DNA of 64,000 bases from positions 1 to 64,000 of the forward strand of contig JAUCBJ010007544.1 of assembly GCA_032718475.1 (NCBI GenBank). The letters are read 5' to 3'. Position 1 is the stretch's first letter, and each line of letters begins with the position of its first letter. Shown here one piece after another: positions 11,882 to 22,559 of this stretch. Below the pieces are notes generated by a model. It worked only from the letters and a program-made list of their open reading frames with translations. It searched no databases and was not told where the DNA came from. The translations under genes and the position numbers were made by a program. The stretch is from Nemertoderma westbladi (lineage: Eukaryota > Xenacoelomorpha > Nemertodermatida > Nemertodermatidae).

Positions 11882-14522
11882 TACTACTAGGATCGGCATG
11901 CTGCATTGCAGCTGCATTTTTAAGAATGCTGTGCTGGCTTGTCAACAAAATTGCACCGCCACAACTCCCTATCACCCATGACATTTGCTAGATCATCTGC
12001 ATCTTTAAGGCCAGTGTCCTTTAAGATGCATCTCAAGAAAGTCATGGGCTGTCCACCATGCTTATTCACTCCATGAGGCTGCCAAAGTACAAGATTATGC
12101 ACTGGCTGGTCCTCACAGCAAAAGCAATGTCCTGCAAAGCGGAGGCGATTTTGTTCTAGTGTCAAGCTTGGGGGAACCAATGAGACACCTCCAATGTTAT
12201 ATAGTGTCTGGTTGGAGATGTGTGCATTGTACTTGACACAATGAACCCGGCGTAGCATTCTTGTGAATGTGCCATCCAGAGAATTGGTGTCCTCAGCAGT
12301 TAGAGCCCAGCATGGACTCCCGTAGAGGAGTACTGGAACTACTGCTGCTCTAAATAATTGGACCTTAAGTTTCCGATTAATTCTAGGTGACTTCCAAATC
12401 CTGGAAAGCCTATTCAGGGCTGCCCATGCCTTTCCCTTACGTATTCGAAGGTCCTCACCTGACTTCCGGATGCATGATCCCAGGTAACAGAAGTCGTCCA
12501 CATGCTCAAGCATACCATCCTTTGAGCTTATGCTCATCCGATCAGAGACTTGCTGAGGACTTTCAAAGTTAACTGTCAGAATTTTGGTCTTTCTGGAGTT
12601 AATAAAAAGACCAACACTAGAAGCAGCATGTTCTAATGAGCTGAGGAGCCGTTGGGCTCCCTCTAATGATTCTGAGAGTACTCCTAAGTCATCAGCAAAG
12701 TCTAGATCAGTTAGGTACTTGGCAGGATTTCCTCGACTTCTGGAGCCAGTAGGTGGAGTTATCATCATCCCATCATCATTATGATGATCTAAGGACATGC
12801 GTAGAACATAGTCAACCACAATAATGAACAAGAATGGTGCAAGTGTGTCTCCTTGGAGGACGCCCCATAACACTTCAAATGGTTCTGTGTCACCGTCAAC
12901 AGTAGACACAAATGTTGTCGAACCATCGTATACTGATCTGATTGCTGCAATAATTTCATCAGGAATCCCATATAATGAAAGTATGCTGAACATACGTGAG
13001 CGAGAGACTGAATCAAAGGCCTTGAAGAAGTCAACAAAGATAACAGCCAGATGCCTGACTTTCTTTTTTGATAATTATTCAATTATCCTTCTAAGTGCCA
13101 AAATGGGCTCCATGGTCCCATGACCTTTACGGAACCCATTCTGATTTCCACGGAGCAGTCTCTCAATGGGATCCCTGATGCGATTTAATAGAATCCCATT
13201 GTATAGCTTTGCAGCAATCGAGATCAAGGAGATTCCCCGAAAAGAACCATAGAGTGTTAGGTTGCCCTTCTTGGGAACTGGCACCAACTTATTTGTTTTC
13301 ATTTCTTGTGGGACTCTTGTTGTTCGGTACATGTCTACTATGATGGGATAGATGAGCTTTAAACACTCAGGTATTTTAAAGACCTCAGGGGGAACACCAT
13401 CTACTCCACTGGCACGATTGGTCTTAATGCTCTTTGCAGCAGCCTTCACTTCTGCAAAGGAGATATCGCCAATGGGAATATCTGGGAGTACAGACTCAGA
13501 CACTTTTACTTCTATAAAGTTATCAGGCAATACCCTGTCATTATTGAGGAGCTTTTCAAAGTGGGCTTTCCAACCATTGAGGCGATCGGCTGGTGATTCA
13601 GCCTTAACCTTGGTGGTTGGTTGGCTTTTCCGCCCAGTAAGCAGATTAATCGATTTCCATGCCTGGGATGATTGCCTGCTGTCGTCAGCATCATTGATGG
13701 CATCAACCTGTTGGTTTATTAGCTCCTGTAGATTAACAGAGTACTGCCTGTTCAGGGACCTAGATGCAGCCTTAACTGCATTCTTGGCCGCTGTTGTCTG
13801 TTTGAGTCGGGACTCTTTCTGCGCCTTATGAAGGTCATTTCGGCACTTCTGAATTTTGTTGTCAGTCCAGGGGCCCCTTTTCCTGTTTCGAGGGTATACA
13901 GGAACTGTTTCTGCAGCTGCTAACTTAACTGCCTCTGTAAAGGCAGTATAGCCCTCACAGTGATCTGCCGCCTCAGAGGCAAGAGCCTCATACCTGTTGC
14001 TCAGCTGTAGTGTGAAGCTGGATCTCACACTTGGCTGTTGCAACAGAGAGGACCAGTCATGCCGTGGCAAGGCAGATTTCGTTGTTCTGCTAGCACGCAT
14101 ACTAAGTCTTACCTTGGCCACAATAAGGCGGTGATCACTGGAGAAGGGTCGAAGTGTAAATGCATTACAGTCTTGTATAGAGCTCCTGTATTTCCTACGA
14201 AACAGAATATGGTCTATCTGGGACTTGTGACCACTGGGTCCACTATGAGTCCATAGCTTTCCAGTTCGCTTCTTGAACTGGGTTCCAGCCGAAAACAATC
14301 CATTTCAAGAGATAAAATCCTGAAGATGGACAGAATTTCGGTTAACACTATTGCTATAGACCCAGGGCGATGTAGGTGATTGATGCAGACTTGCATTAAA
14401 GTCTCCCAGGAATGTTAAGAATGCATGCTGATCCACTCCATCAGTAGCTGCCTGTAGATTGTGGTAGAAATTTTCCACCTCCTCTACAGGGGCAACACTA
14501 GTTGGAGAGTAGCACACAAGAA
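11882..14522 (-). mobile_element. RTE-like LINE with 78-bp target duplication
   Basis: On the minus strand the order is endonuclease (14517-14100), linker, reverse transcriptase (13420-12100), C-terminal region, and 3' end at 11882 with the TAG-type terminus. It is 5' truncated inside the endonuclease relative to the 60620-61860 copy. It sits within Helitron H1A. Copies B and C have no LINE here, which confirms the insertion. Confidence 0.9.
11920..14517 (-). pseudogene. LINE endonuclease-reverse transcriptase ORF, two stops
   Basis: All segments are in one frame, broken by only two nonsense codons: TGA at 14305-14307 and TAA at 13075-13077, where the sister copy at 5345-7051 has a GAG. The endonuclease part shows FLGDFNASL and SGHKSQIDHILFRRK...SSDHRLI (the SDH motif of APE-type nucleases). 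A basic linker follows, then RT with VPVPKKGNLTLYG, FVDFFKAFDS, GVLQGDTLAP and LDFADDLG, then the thumb and a C-terminal RLRFAGHCF segment. It copied itself by target-primed reverse transcription but is now inactive. Confidence 0.9.
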
Positions 14523-14600
14523 GAAGAAGAAATTCTACCTGACCATAGGCGTGTTGCTTGTTGGGAGGACGCCGACCAGTTTCCGGTTCTTCAGTCTGCC
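14523..14600 (+). repeat. Right 78-bp target-site duplication of the LINE
   Basis: It pairs with 11804-11881. Host Helitron sequence resumes at 14601. Confidence 0.9.
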
Positions 14601-15310
14601 ACTAGGAGGCGAAATGTCTGAAAGTGAAAATCTTATCCTATTTAGTTATTAATAATGATTTTTAGCTGATACTTAGGTCCTTTACACAATATGTTTATAA
14701 TGTTTTTTTTTGCTGATACCAAGCAGAGTATACTACACCGTAGGTTGTGTATTTCGGGAGACAATGACCAATCTATAGTCTGCCGCTATTTTGGGATGAA
14801 ATGTCTGAAAGAGGAAACCTACAATTTTGTTGTTTATGAAGGCTTTTTTGCTGACACTTGCTTGGCACTTGGCAGAGTACTACTACACCATAGTTTTCGT
14901 GTTTGGGGAGGATGCTAACCAGTGCAGAATTATGCAATTGTGTGAAATGTTTGAAATTAAAACCTTCCATTTTAATATGATAGATGCTGCAGTGACCTAC
15001 TGCACTATAGGTTCTGTTTGCGAGGACGCTAACCACTACTCAGCAGTTATACAGTTTTCCATTAAGGGGAAAATATCACTGTTTTACACAGTTTAAAATT
15101 CAGTCTACAATTCGTAGGATAAATTATCCTTCTAAACGAAGGATAAATTTGAAGATTATTCGAAGATTCTGAAGATTTAGCTAGTTTTTAGCCAGCAAAT
15201 AGAAGGATAAATATGCCTACTATTCGCCAGATAAATTATCCTTCTAAATGAAGGATAAATTTGTAGACTTTTCGAAGGGTGGAAGAATTGATAATTTTTA
15301 TTCTTCGTTT

Positions 15311-15689
15311 ATGTTGCCGTTATTCCCGACACCATGGGGGAAAAACACCGATGCTGGAGGCGGAATTTTCAGACCACGGGATTCCGGCCAGTCACCGGAT
15401 ATTGGGAGTAGAGAAGGAATACTTTATGAGATGCAAGATTGCAATTGAGAAAACGTTGCATTGGTTGGATATAATCTTTTAATGTAACTTCCCTACAGTT
15501 GAATCTTGATTGAATCTAGATTGAGAATAAGTTGGGCTTCCCCACAACAATATACACCAAATATTCATAATAATATACGACAATATGAATTCCTACAGTA
15601 CATTAATTAATTACCCACTGTTCGCTTTAGATTTTAACCTAACTAATGTTCCCCATTTTCCCTCGGTCCTAGTCCCGGTACCGTAGTGT
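15311..15689. other. AT-rich spacer, no gene seen
   Basis: Beyond the edge of copy A I see no domain or repeat of note. Confidence 0.5.
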
Positions 15690-15699
15690 CGGTGTCAGT

Positions 15700-16400
15700 C
15701 GACCCTGTTGCGTGTCCGTCCCACCCTTCCCGAACCCCGAAGAGATCGGTCATCAGGAAAGCGGTACGGCTTGGCTAAGGGTCGGTCAAGTCGGTAGACC
15801 CGGTTGCGTGTCCGTCCCACCCTTCCCGAACCCCGAAGGGATTGGTCATCAGGAAAGCGGTACGGCTTGGCCAAGGGTCGGTCAAGTCGGTAGACCCGGT
15901 TGCGTGTCCGTCCCACCCTTCCCGAACCCCGAAGTGATCGGTCATCAGGAAAGAGGTATGGCTTGGCTAGGGGTCTGTCGGTTCATCACAGGGTCCCAAC
16001 CACCTAAGCTTTCCGAGTCCCTTTCAGGCTCGTAGTTGCTTCGGTAGCCGAGAAGCTGCTCCGAATAGTCGGTAGGCCAGTAGAGTCCGGTCCTTTGTCT
16101 TTCGACCCCGTTGCGTGTCCGTCCCACCCTTCCCGAACCCCGAAGGGATCGGTCATCAGGAAAGCGGTACGGTTTGGCAAGGGGTCAGTCAGCCCGTTAT
16201 GAGTCCCAACTGTTGGTAGCTATCCGAGTCCTTATTCAGGCTCGTACTAACACCGGTCGTGGAACCCACTCCAGGAAGGCAGTCCTCGTCGAACCCTTCC
16301 TCCGTTTAGTCGGTCGATCCGTCGCAACTCCTCGGTGCAGTCGGCAAGCTTTCCGAGTCCTTCTTCAGGCTCGTAATAACTGCCGGTGACCAGGGACCGC
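15700..16400. repeat. GC-rich ~95-bp tandem array
   Basis: Units carrying GTTGCGTGTCCGTCCCACCC start at about 15706, 15803, 15899 and 16110, giving a period near 96 bp with a diverged interruption. Both strands stay open through several units because the period is close to a multiple of three. Composition is strikingly GC-rich against the AT-rich surroundings, like the gene just to its right. A 23-bp hairpin word (CCGAGTCC...CAGGCTCGTA) recurs at 16013, 16223 and 16353, and again inside that gene at 18823. Confidence 0.8.
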
Positions 16401-16441
16401 TAAGGATCTGTTATGAAAAGTTGAAATACCGCGAACAGTCC

Positions 16442-16469
16442 CCACCCCCCCCCCCCCCCCCCCCCCCCC
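16442..16469. repeat. Poly-C tract
   Basis: A run of about 27 cytosines lies between the GC-rich array and the damaged exonuclease/zinc-knuckle gene. Its length in the assembly may be unreliable. Confidence 0.9.
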
Positions 16470-16648
16470 AATGACCTTCGTGAGGTCTATCGGTAGATCA
16501 AGTTTGCGTAGGTCATTTCCCATATAAAAAACCCAAATTTTAATATTGCATAGTCCTGATTAATTTTTCCTAGAGTTAGTTTATGTAAATATAAAAATAA
16601 ATGTTCGATATAAATGTCCCTGGAATATCCTGGTCCTCTATTTCTTAC

Positions 16649-19039
16649 TCAGATACGCTTTCCTCCTCTTCGCCCGTCTACTCTCGTCGATCGCCAGTGC
16701 AGGTAGGGGAGCGTCAACGTCCATCGCGAGCATCGCTGCAGCTTGTCTCCTGGCGGCCCGGCCCTTCCTTTGGATGGTAGCGGGATCATGTCCGTCCGTC
16801 TCTCCAACTCGGTAGTGCGTGTCTCTAGAAACCGCTTTCCGTCACCAAATTCTTCTTTGTAGGAGTATAAGCTCCTGAGGATCTCGAAGGGCCGAATAAT
16901 CCAGCGCTTAATAGTAATTCCACGTAATGGAAAGGTAGTGTCGCTGCCATATGGAGGCGTTCTGGGAACGAGAAGTACCTGCACGCCATCTCTTGCGCGA
17001 TATTTCGAGCATTTCTCCGTTCTTTGGTCTTTACGTGGTTATTGGCATAGGTTTCAAATATAACCATATTTCCCATAGCTGTTATGTCCTTAGTAGGACA
17101 CTTTATGTTACAACGGGGGCTTGCGGAATGTCCATGGAAACCGCATTTTAGGCAGAGGTTATAGAGGGTTGGACAAACCGATACATCGTGACCCGATACC
17201 GCGCAATAGGGACAGTAAAGTATCCCAAGGAGCTGTAGACACGAATCGGTAACCCGATTCCGACTGTTCCGAACCGCAGTTTCCGCACACCTCCAGTTGC
17301 ATCTCCCGGCCAAAGAATATCGGGATCAGTACGCCGGCGTAATACTCCAGCCGTCGGTCACTTTTGGGGATACTCACAGTTGCCGGTAGCCCGCGGAATG
17401 CTGGGCTTTGGCGGAGTATGTTCTCGCTACGATAACCTTCCTTATAGCCCGCCGGTCGCATCCTGGGAGCCCGTTTCTGGCGGTGTATCCACTCGGTTTG
17501 TTCGGCATACCATCGGGTAAGTCGCATAGGGTCTTGTGGAACGGAGGGGGCCGTTGCCACAGCCGGTCGGCGAAGGGGTACCGGGGTGTTCGCCGGAGGA
17601 ATTCTGAGGAGGTCTACAGGGGTTGGAGCAACGCTGGGTCCCTTCGTCACCTGTATAGCCGAGTGGGTCCGCTGGGTGCTGGTGCTCGGGATCTCCGAAG
17701 ACCAGTCTTCACCCCCGGGAACGGATATGGAGATAACCTTGACAGGTGTTGCCGAAGTCACTAAGCACGTAGGTGGTTACTAACTCCCTAGCGGGACTGC
17801 CAGAGCCAAGCAGGGTGGTTACGCCTGCCTCCGTTGCAGGTTTGGCCGCGGCGACCCGTTTGGCAGCTGGTCCGTAGGCGACTTCCGAATCGAGTTGTCG
17901 AGGACTCCTTCCTGGAGCCATAGTTCCTCCCCATCCGATGATATCAATGGTTCCTCCGCACCGAGGAGATCAACAATCGTAGGGATGTCGAACGGTCCGT
18001 TATCATAGGATGCGATGACGTTGAGCGTTTTCGTATCTCCCGGTGTAATATTCTCTACCGCTTTAAACGCGTGGTCGATAACTTCATTCCACTCATAGTC
18101 GATAAAGGATCTAGGAACCGCATTAATGAGTTTATCGAGAGTCTTGCAGATGAACTTGGCAACCGTATATGATTTCATAGTGACGTAGATAACGTTACGT
18201 CGATCCGGATTCTCCCATTTCTGGTGGATCGTCTATTTTCTTTCTACGTCCCTCCAACGATTCTCTCGCTCATTCGTTATCTCTAATTCTGGGTGTGCGC
18301 CATATATCTTGTTATAGTCCAGGAATTTCTGAGGTTTAAAGTCTATACCGCCGTTAAGCACTGCGAGGTAGCCGATACCGGATTTCGTCAGTCTCACCTC
18401 CCGGAATCCATGCATGAATTCCGTGGATCGCAACCAGGCTAACAGGGTTTGGGTGTCGACAAAGTGACTAATGGCGCTGAGGTCTTCTCGTCGGTTTCTT
18501 CCGAATGGAGCATTGGCGTAGTCATTCTGGATATCCGCCTTTATATCCGACCCAATCTTGATAACATCGAAATCGAATAGGATTTGTTGGATCTCCGGTG
18601 GTAATAACCAGATCGCTCCGGATGTCCGCACCTCCTGTTTGGGTGTCGGGAAGATCCAACATATTAACACTAGACCGTCTAGGGTTCCGAGAACAACTAC
18701 TAGTACTTTCGTGGTGGGCGTCGCGTTTTCCTCGTTGTCGTATATCAAACACCGGGATTTGTAGACGCTTCGCCGGAACGTTTCCCAGAATGACAACTCC
18801 GCTCCTCCGGTTGCCTTTGCGTTCCGAGTTCTTTTCAGGCTCGTACTAGCATCGGTCAATCGGAGCTCTCGTAGATTACGGGAATCCGGTTCCTCCCGCC
18901 CGGAGAATTTAACGATCCGCACATTCTCTGTTATCAGAGCGTTCCATTTCGTATCAAAGTTAGGAGATCCAGGCTGTGGATATTCCAGTAAATCGAGAGT
19001 ATTATGTAATTCGCCGAGAATTTGGCGATTTGAGTCCAT
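16649..19039 (-). pseudogene. Damaged exonuclease-like plus zinc-knuckle gene, family unrecognised
   Basis: From an ATG at 19039 the frame runs 268 codons. It contains a segment resembling RNase D/EXD1-type 3'-5' exonucleases (VIKIGSDIKADI at about 159-170, then HFVDTQTLLAWL near 192-203); I cannot see a clear first DxE motif. A TAG at 18233-18235 interrupts, yet the same frame continues with sensible coding (NPDRRNVIYVTMKSY...) to 17819. Frame changes follow near 17.8, 17.25 and 16.98 kb, through a Pro-rich linker to CCHC-like knuckles (CPYCAVSGHDVSVC, CLKCGFHGHSASPRC) and a C-terminal region ending about 16649. GC content is far above the neighbours. It could be a retroelement Gag-like ORF, a captured gene or a viral remnant. 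Confidence 0.55.
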
Positions 19040-19899
19040 ATTTTAAATTATGTCAGTTGCAAATTTACATCAGTTAATTATAAATCCAGAAAGTCTGATT
19101 CTATAGTGACTGCAGAATAATTCAGTTTATTATTATTCAGTTTATTAATTATTATTGCTATATAGGCATCTACCATCTTATTGCTACTACATTCAGTATT
19201 TACAGTTACTATAGCTATACATTATTATCCAACCAGTTTTTTGACTTTTTATGTCCTCTTCTTTTTCCAATTCTTTTCTTTTCTACATTAAATTTTATAC
19301 ATTTTTTTTTGTCTTTTTTCATTTCTCAGTTATTACTCATTTCACATTTCATTATTTCATCACATGTCATCATTTATTTCACATTTATTACACATTTCAT
19401 TTATTTCCATTTCATCATTGGGGTTATAGCCCCCCGGCTATCATCATTTTGTTATAAGCGCAGCACCAGGGTGCGCATCATTACATTTTCATCATCATAC
19501 GCATCATCATTCAGTTTATAGTAGGGTTGTCTGTTTCTTTTCATCATTTCCAACTACATTCAACCATTCGTTGTGGAAGGGTGTTACGCGGCAATCTGGG
19601 ATCTACAGCTGGGCTAGTTACACCGCCTACGCCCCAAACTGCACACGCAACGGACAACACAATGGATACAATGAATTCCACTTCAAATCTTTACCATTTC
19701 CAATAATCCAATATAGTTGGTCCCGATGACCAAAATCAGGGTGAACAATACATAAACTACCCTGCGTCAGTCGAAACATCTGTAGGGTGACGCTGGACTC
19801 CACATAACACACGAGGAAACAGAAAATACCATTGCGTGGTTACAGTTGGTTTAAGGGGGGTCCATTATTAATTTTCGATAAATCACATATAAGAGTTTG
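19040..19899. other. No gene; possible LTR or UTR of the BEL element
   Basis: The part nearer 19900 follows the BEL integrase fragment on the minus strand and may hold its untranslated end. A purine/pyrimidine-biased stretch rich in CATTTC and ATCATC words spans 19250-19520. I could not find a matching second LTR. Confidence 0.4.
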
Positions 19900-20545
19900 T
19901 CAATGGACAGGCCAGTGGACGCGGTCTTTAAGGTCTTCCTTCACCAGCACCATGTCGCCAACTGCGACGTTCCTGTATGTGTTGTTCCACTTCCTCCTGG
20001 TCCGGAGGGTTATGAGGTACTCTTGGGCCCAGATTCTCCACCAATGCACTGCCAGCGCTTGGGCCTTTTTCCAATTGGTATGTCTCGCGATATCGTTGGG
20101 ATCTGGGAACATTGCCTCTGGAAGAATGTTGGTTTTGGGTCTTCCAAGTAGATGGTTAGGGGTAAGAGGCTCCAGATCTGTGGGATCATTGTGGATAGGT
20201 ACGATCGGCCGGTTGTTCAGGGTGGCCGTGATCTCGCAGATTGTAGTGCGAAGGGTGCCGTGGGTTACCCCGGTATCCCCTAATGCGACGCGCATGGATC
20301 GTTTCACCAAGTCGATGAGTTTCTCCCATACCCTGCTCGTATGGGGTGCCAAGGGCGTTTGGAAGTGCCATTGTATATGGTGTTCCTTCCAGACTTGGGA
20401 TGCGGTCTCTTCGGTGAACCATCCCTCGATAGCCTCTCTGAGTTCCCTTTCTCCTCCCACGAAGTTCGTTCCATTATCGGAGTACATATGCCGGCATGAT
20501 CCGTTGTTTGCCACGAGCTGACCTTGGTGCACTTCAGGGCCGTAG
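19900..20545 (-). pseudogene. BEL/Pao retrotransposon integrase C-terminal fragment
   Basis: The minus-strand frame reads MYSDNGTNFVG (second catalytic Asp region), WEKLIDLVKRSM, ATLNNRPIVPI, LTPNHLLGRP, WKKAQALAVHWW, EYLITLRTRRKW and VGDMVLVKEDL. In that order these are the hallmark blocks of BEL/Pao integrase core and tail. The protease, RT, RNase H and the integrase N-terminus are missing; upstream it abuts a LINE endonuclease fragment on the other strand. It ends with a stop at 19900. Confidence 0.88.
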
Positions 20546-20559
20546 GTATAATAAGCTAC

Positions 20560-20730
20560 ATCCATCGGAGAGGGGTAAAACATTGGATGATTGGCTTAAT
20601 AGATCCAACCTTGTTGCTATTGATACTTTCAATCCATGCAGTGGCCCCCGTGTCACTTTTAGAGGAGGAAACGGAGACTCCTATATTGATTACATCCTTG
20701 TACCCCAAATACTTCACGGATAGCATTATC
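20560..20730 (+). pseudogene. LINE endonuclease C-terminal fragment
   Basis: A short plus-strand frame gives LDDWLNRSNLVAIDTFNP...GDSYIDYILVPQ, the end of an APE-type LINE endonuclease just before the SDH motif. The surrounding LINE is missing. The family cannot be told from this length. Confidence 0.6.
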
Positions 20731-20888
20731 TGTGGATAAATTGAGGAAGATGATCCAGTTCATAACTACTCCGACCACATACCAAATTCAGCGACAGTAA
20801 GGATTACTATTCAAACAAAGTCCAGCAAGCGAACAACATTATATATGTTATATAGCTGAAAAACGGCTGTGTTGATGAACTATAAATA

Positions 20889-21240
20889 AATGACGAAAAA
20901 TAGCACAAAAAATAGGGAAAAAACACAAATGCCTAAAATTTGGCCCCTAAATTTTAGGCAAATCATAAAAAATGATGAAAAATAGCGCAAAAAAACAGGG
21001 AAAAACACAAATGCCTAAAATTTGGCCCCTAAATTTTAGGCAAATCGTAAAAAATGACGAAAAATAGTGCAAAAAACAGGGAAAAAACACAAATACCTAA
21101 AATTTGGCCCCTCAATTTTAGGCAAATCGTAAAAAATGATGAAAAATAGCACAAAAAACCAGGGAAAAAACACAAATGTCTAAAATTTGGCCCCTAAATT
21201 ATAGACAAAATGCAAAAAAAAAATAAAATAGCACAAAATC
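20889..21240. repeat. 82-bp tandem array with a palindromic core
   Basis: There are four units. The GGCCCCTAA landmark recurs at about 20942, 21024, 21106 and 21189. Each unit holds a near-perfect palindrome in which CCTAAAATTTGG is followed by CTAAATTTTAGG, followed by an A-rich spacer. Confidence 0.85.
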
Positions 21241-21649
21241 TGTGAAAATGTGAAATTGCAGAAAATGGTGAAAAATAGTGATAAATCAGTGTTGGTCAGC
21301 TGATTTTTTTGCCACTTTTCCAGTTTTGAACGCATGTTTAGTGATGGTTGAATTTGATTTTTGATTTGTACTTTTAATTTGGAAATCCGACAAAGAATTG
21401 GCCTATTACTTAAAAGATCCGAGAATAGATAAGATAATAGTATGAGAATAGAAATAATAACTTATATAACGTTTCTGTCGATTTAATTTATAATCTAGCA
21501 AATAATACTGTTTTATTGCCGAAAAGTAGAGGATCCCACATGAATTTATCCAAGACATTATAAAGACAGATGGTGAATTCTTCTCAGGTCTCTCATCGAG
21601 GCATTTCCTCAGGATCTTGCAGGCGACGATGGCAAGTCTCTCTAGAAAT

Positions 21650-22545
21650 TTCTTCCTGTCGGTCGGGGAGGCGCCCTCGCTGTCCTTGTCAGTAATGACA
21701 CTGATATGTGACGTTTCAACGGGGTGTCTGAATGTGGTCGCTATGACAGCAAAACACTACGCCGGACATCTCAAACTCGCCATAGCTCCTCTCCTCCAAC
21801 TGCTGCTCGCTGGGGAAACAACCAGGACCGCTCGTCATTGCCCTCCCCAAGATCCGAACCCAACGACCATGCACCTTGATCTTTCTGTCCAGATCCTCAC
21901 CAATGTTGTATATCTGGCAACTGGGAAATCCATCCCATGGCTTCGTCCACTCACGCATGTACCCATCGTACAAGTCGCTGGCCCATCCCACCGATTGCAG
22001 GACCCTAATCTCTCCCATCTCCGAGTCCTCTCCACCGATGATGGTGCCTACCTTGAGGGCATACTCGACAGTGTTTTTTGTGATGGCGAAAACCTCGGCG
22101 ATGGCTCCGGCAGCATTGGGGGCCTTGATGTTCTTGGGGAGGATGACGGCGATGATGGAGTCCGAACCTGGCAGGAATCCGATGGCTCTCTTCTTTGTCC
22201 AGGGGAGATCCACCTCGAGGTGCCTCGGATTCTGGAGATGGTCGATGATGGCAAGGAACTAATTCCGGATCCTGACCATGATGACCACCACTGATTGCTT
22301 CAACTTCTCCTCTGACGTCTCTCGTGGATGCCGTGGATCTTCAGCATCGACGATCTCTCCTTGTGGCCAGGGATGGTCTTGTAGGTGACGGGAATGCCCA
22401 GCTGCCCCATGGTCTCCTTCAATGCGGTAAACTTCTGCGAGTGGGTGCCAAGGGCAGGAATCTCATTGACCCTGATGAAGTTGGTCGGTGATCCGGTGGT
22501 TATGTTGCGACGGAGGTAGAGCTTGACGGGAACCATCGTGATCTT
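21650..22545 (-). pseudogene. Unrecognised degenerate coding region
   Basis: Minus-strand coding begins near 22545 (MVPVKLYLRRNITTG) and runs to 22300, then changes frame. After one in-frame stop near 22260 it continues to 21716 with segments such as DLPWTKKRAIGFLPGSDS and AAGAIAEVFAITKNTVEY. Composition is GC-richer than the flanks and the residue usage looks coding, but I recognise no domain, signal peptide or membrane segment. About 280 residues can be followed. Candidates are a Gag-like retroelement ORF or an endogenised viral gene; both are guesses. Confidence 0.4.
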
Positions 22546-22559
22546 CGGGTGGAAGAGGA

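Larger units (their letters stand above)
248..15310 (+). repeat. Copy A of a triplicated locus
   Basis: Reading in order, 248-429 matches 38447-38628, 1972-4752 matches 38630-41303, 7356-8150 matches 41304-41990, 8150-9248 matches 44648-45735, 10983-11713 matches 45736-46514, 11714-11803 matches 49507-49595, and 14601-14790 matches the sequence after 54214. The tail from 10983 to about 15310 also matches the inverted copy C. Blocks unique to A (430-1971, 4753-7355, 9249-10982, 11882-14522) are mostly identifiable mobile elements. It could be a segmental duplication, or two haplotypes placed in one assembly. Boundaries were set by eye. Confidence 0.85.
10983..15310 (+). mobile_element. Helitron H1A, 5' end intact, interrupted by a LINE
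   Basis: It starts TCTATATATATAAATATGC directly after the CTAG of H0. Its first 230 bp or so (GTCTGTGAGTCTGTCC, then CGCTCCGACACACGAG) match H1B at 45736, H2 at 31383 (-) and H3 at 34275 (-). It continues to 11881, is split by the LINE at 11882-14522, and resumes with a run of 150-180 bp units containing GAAATGTCTGAAAG. No 3' hairpin ending CTAG was found, so the right end is approximate and follows the homology with copy C. Confidence 0.7.

Noticed and set aside
15695-16127. Repeat proteins on both strands of the GC-rich array
   Set aside because: Both strands are open because the period is near a multiple of three; no start context or domain.
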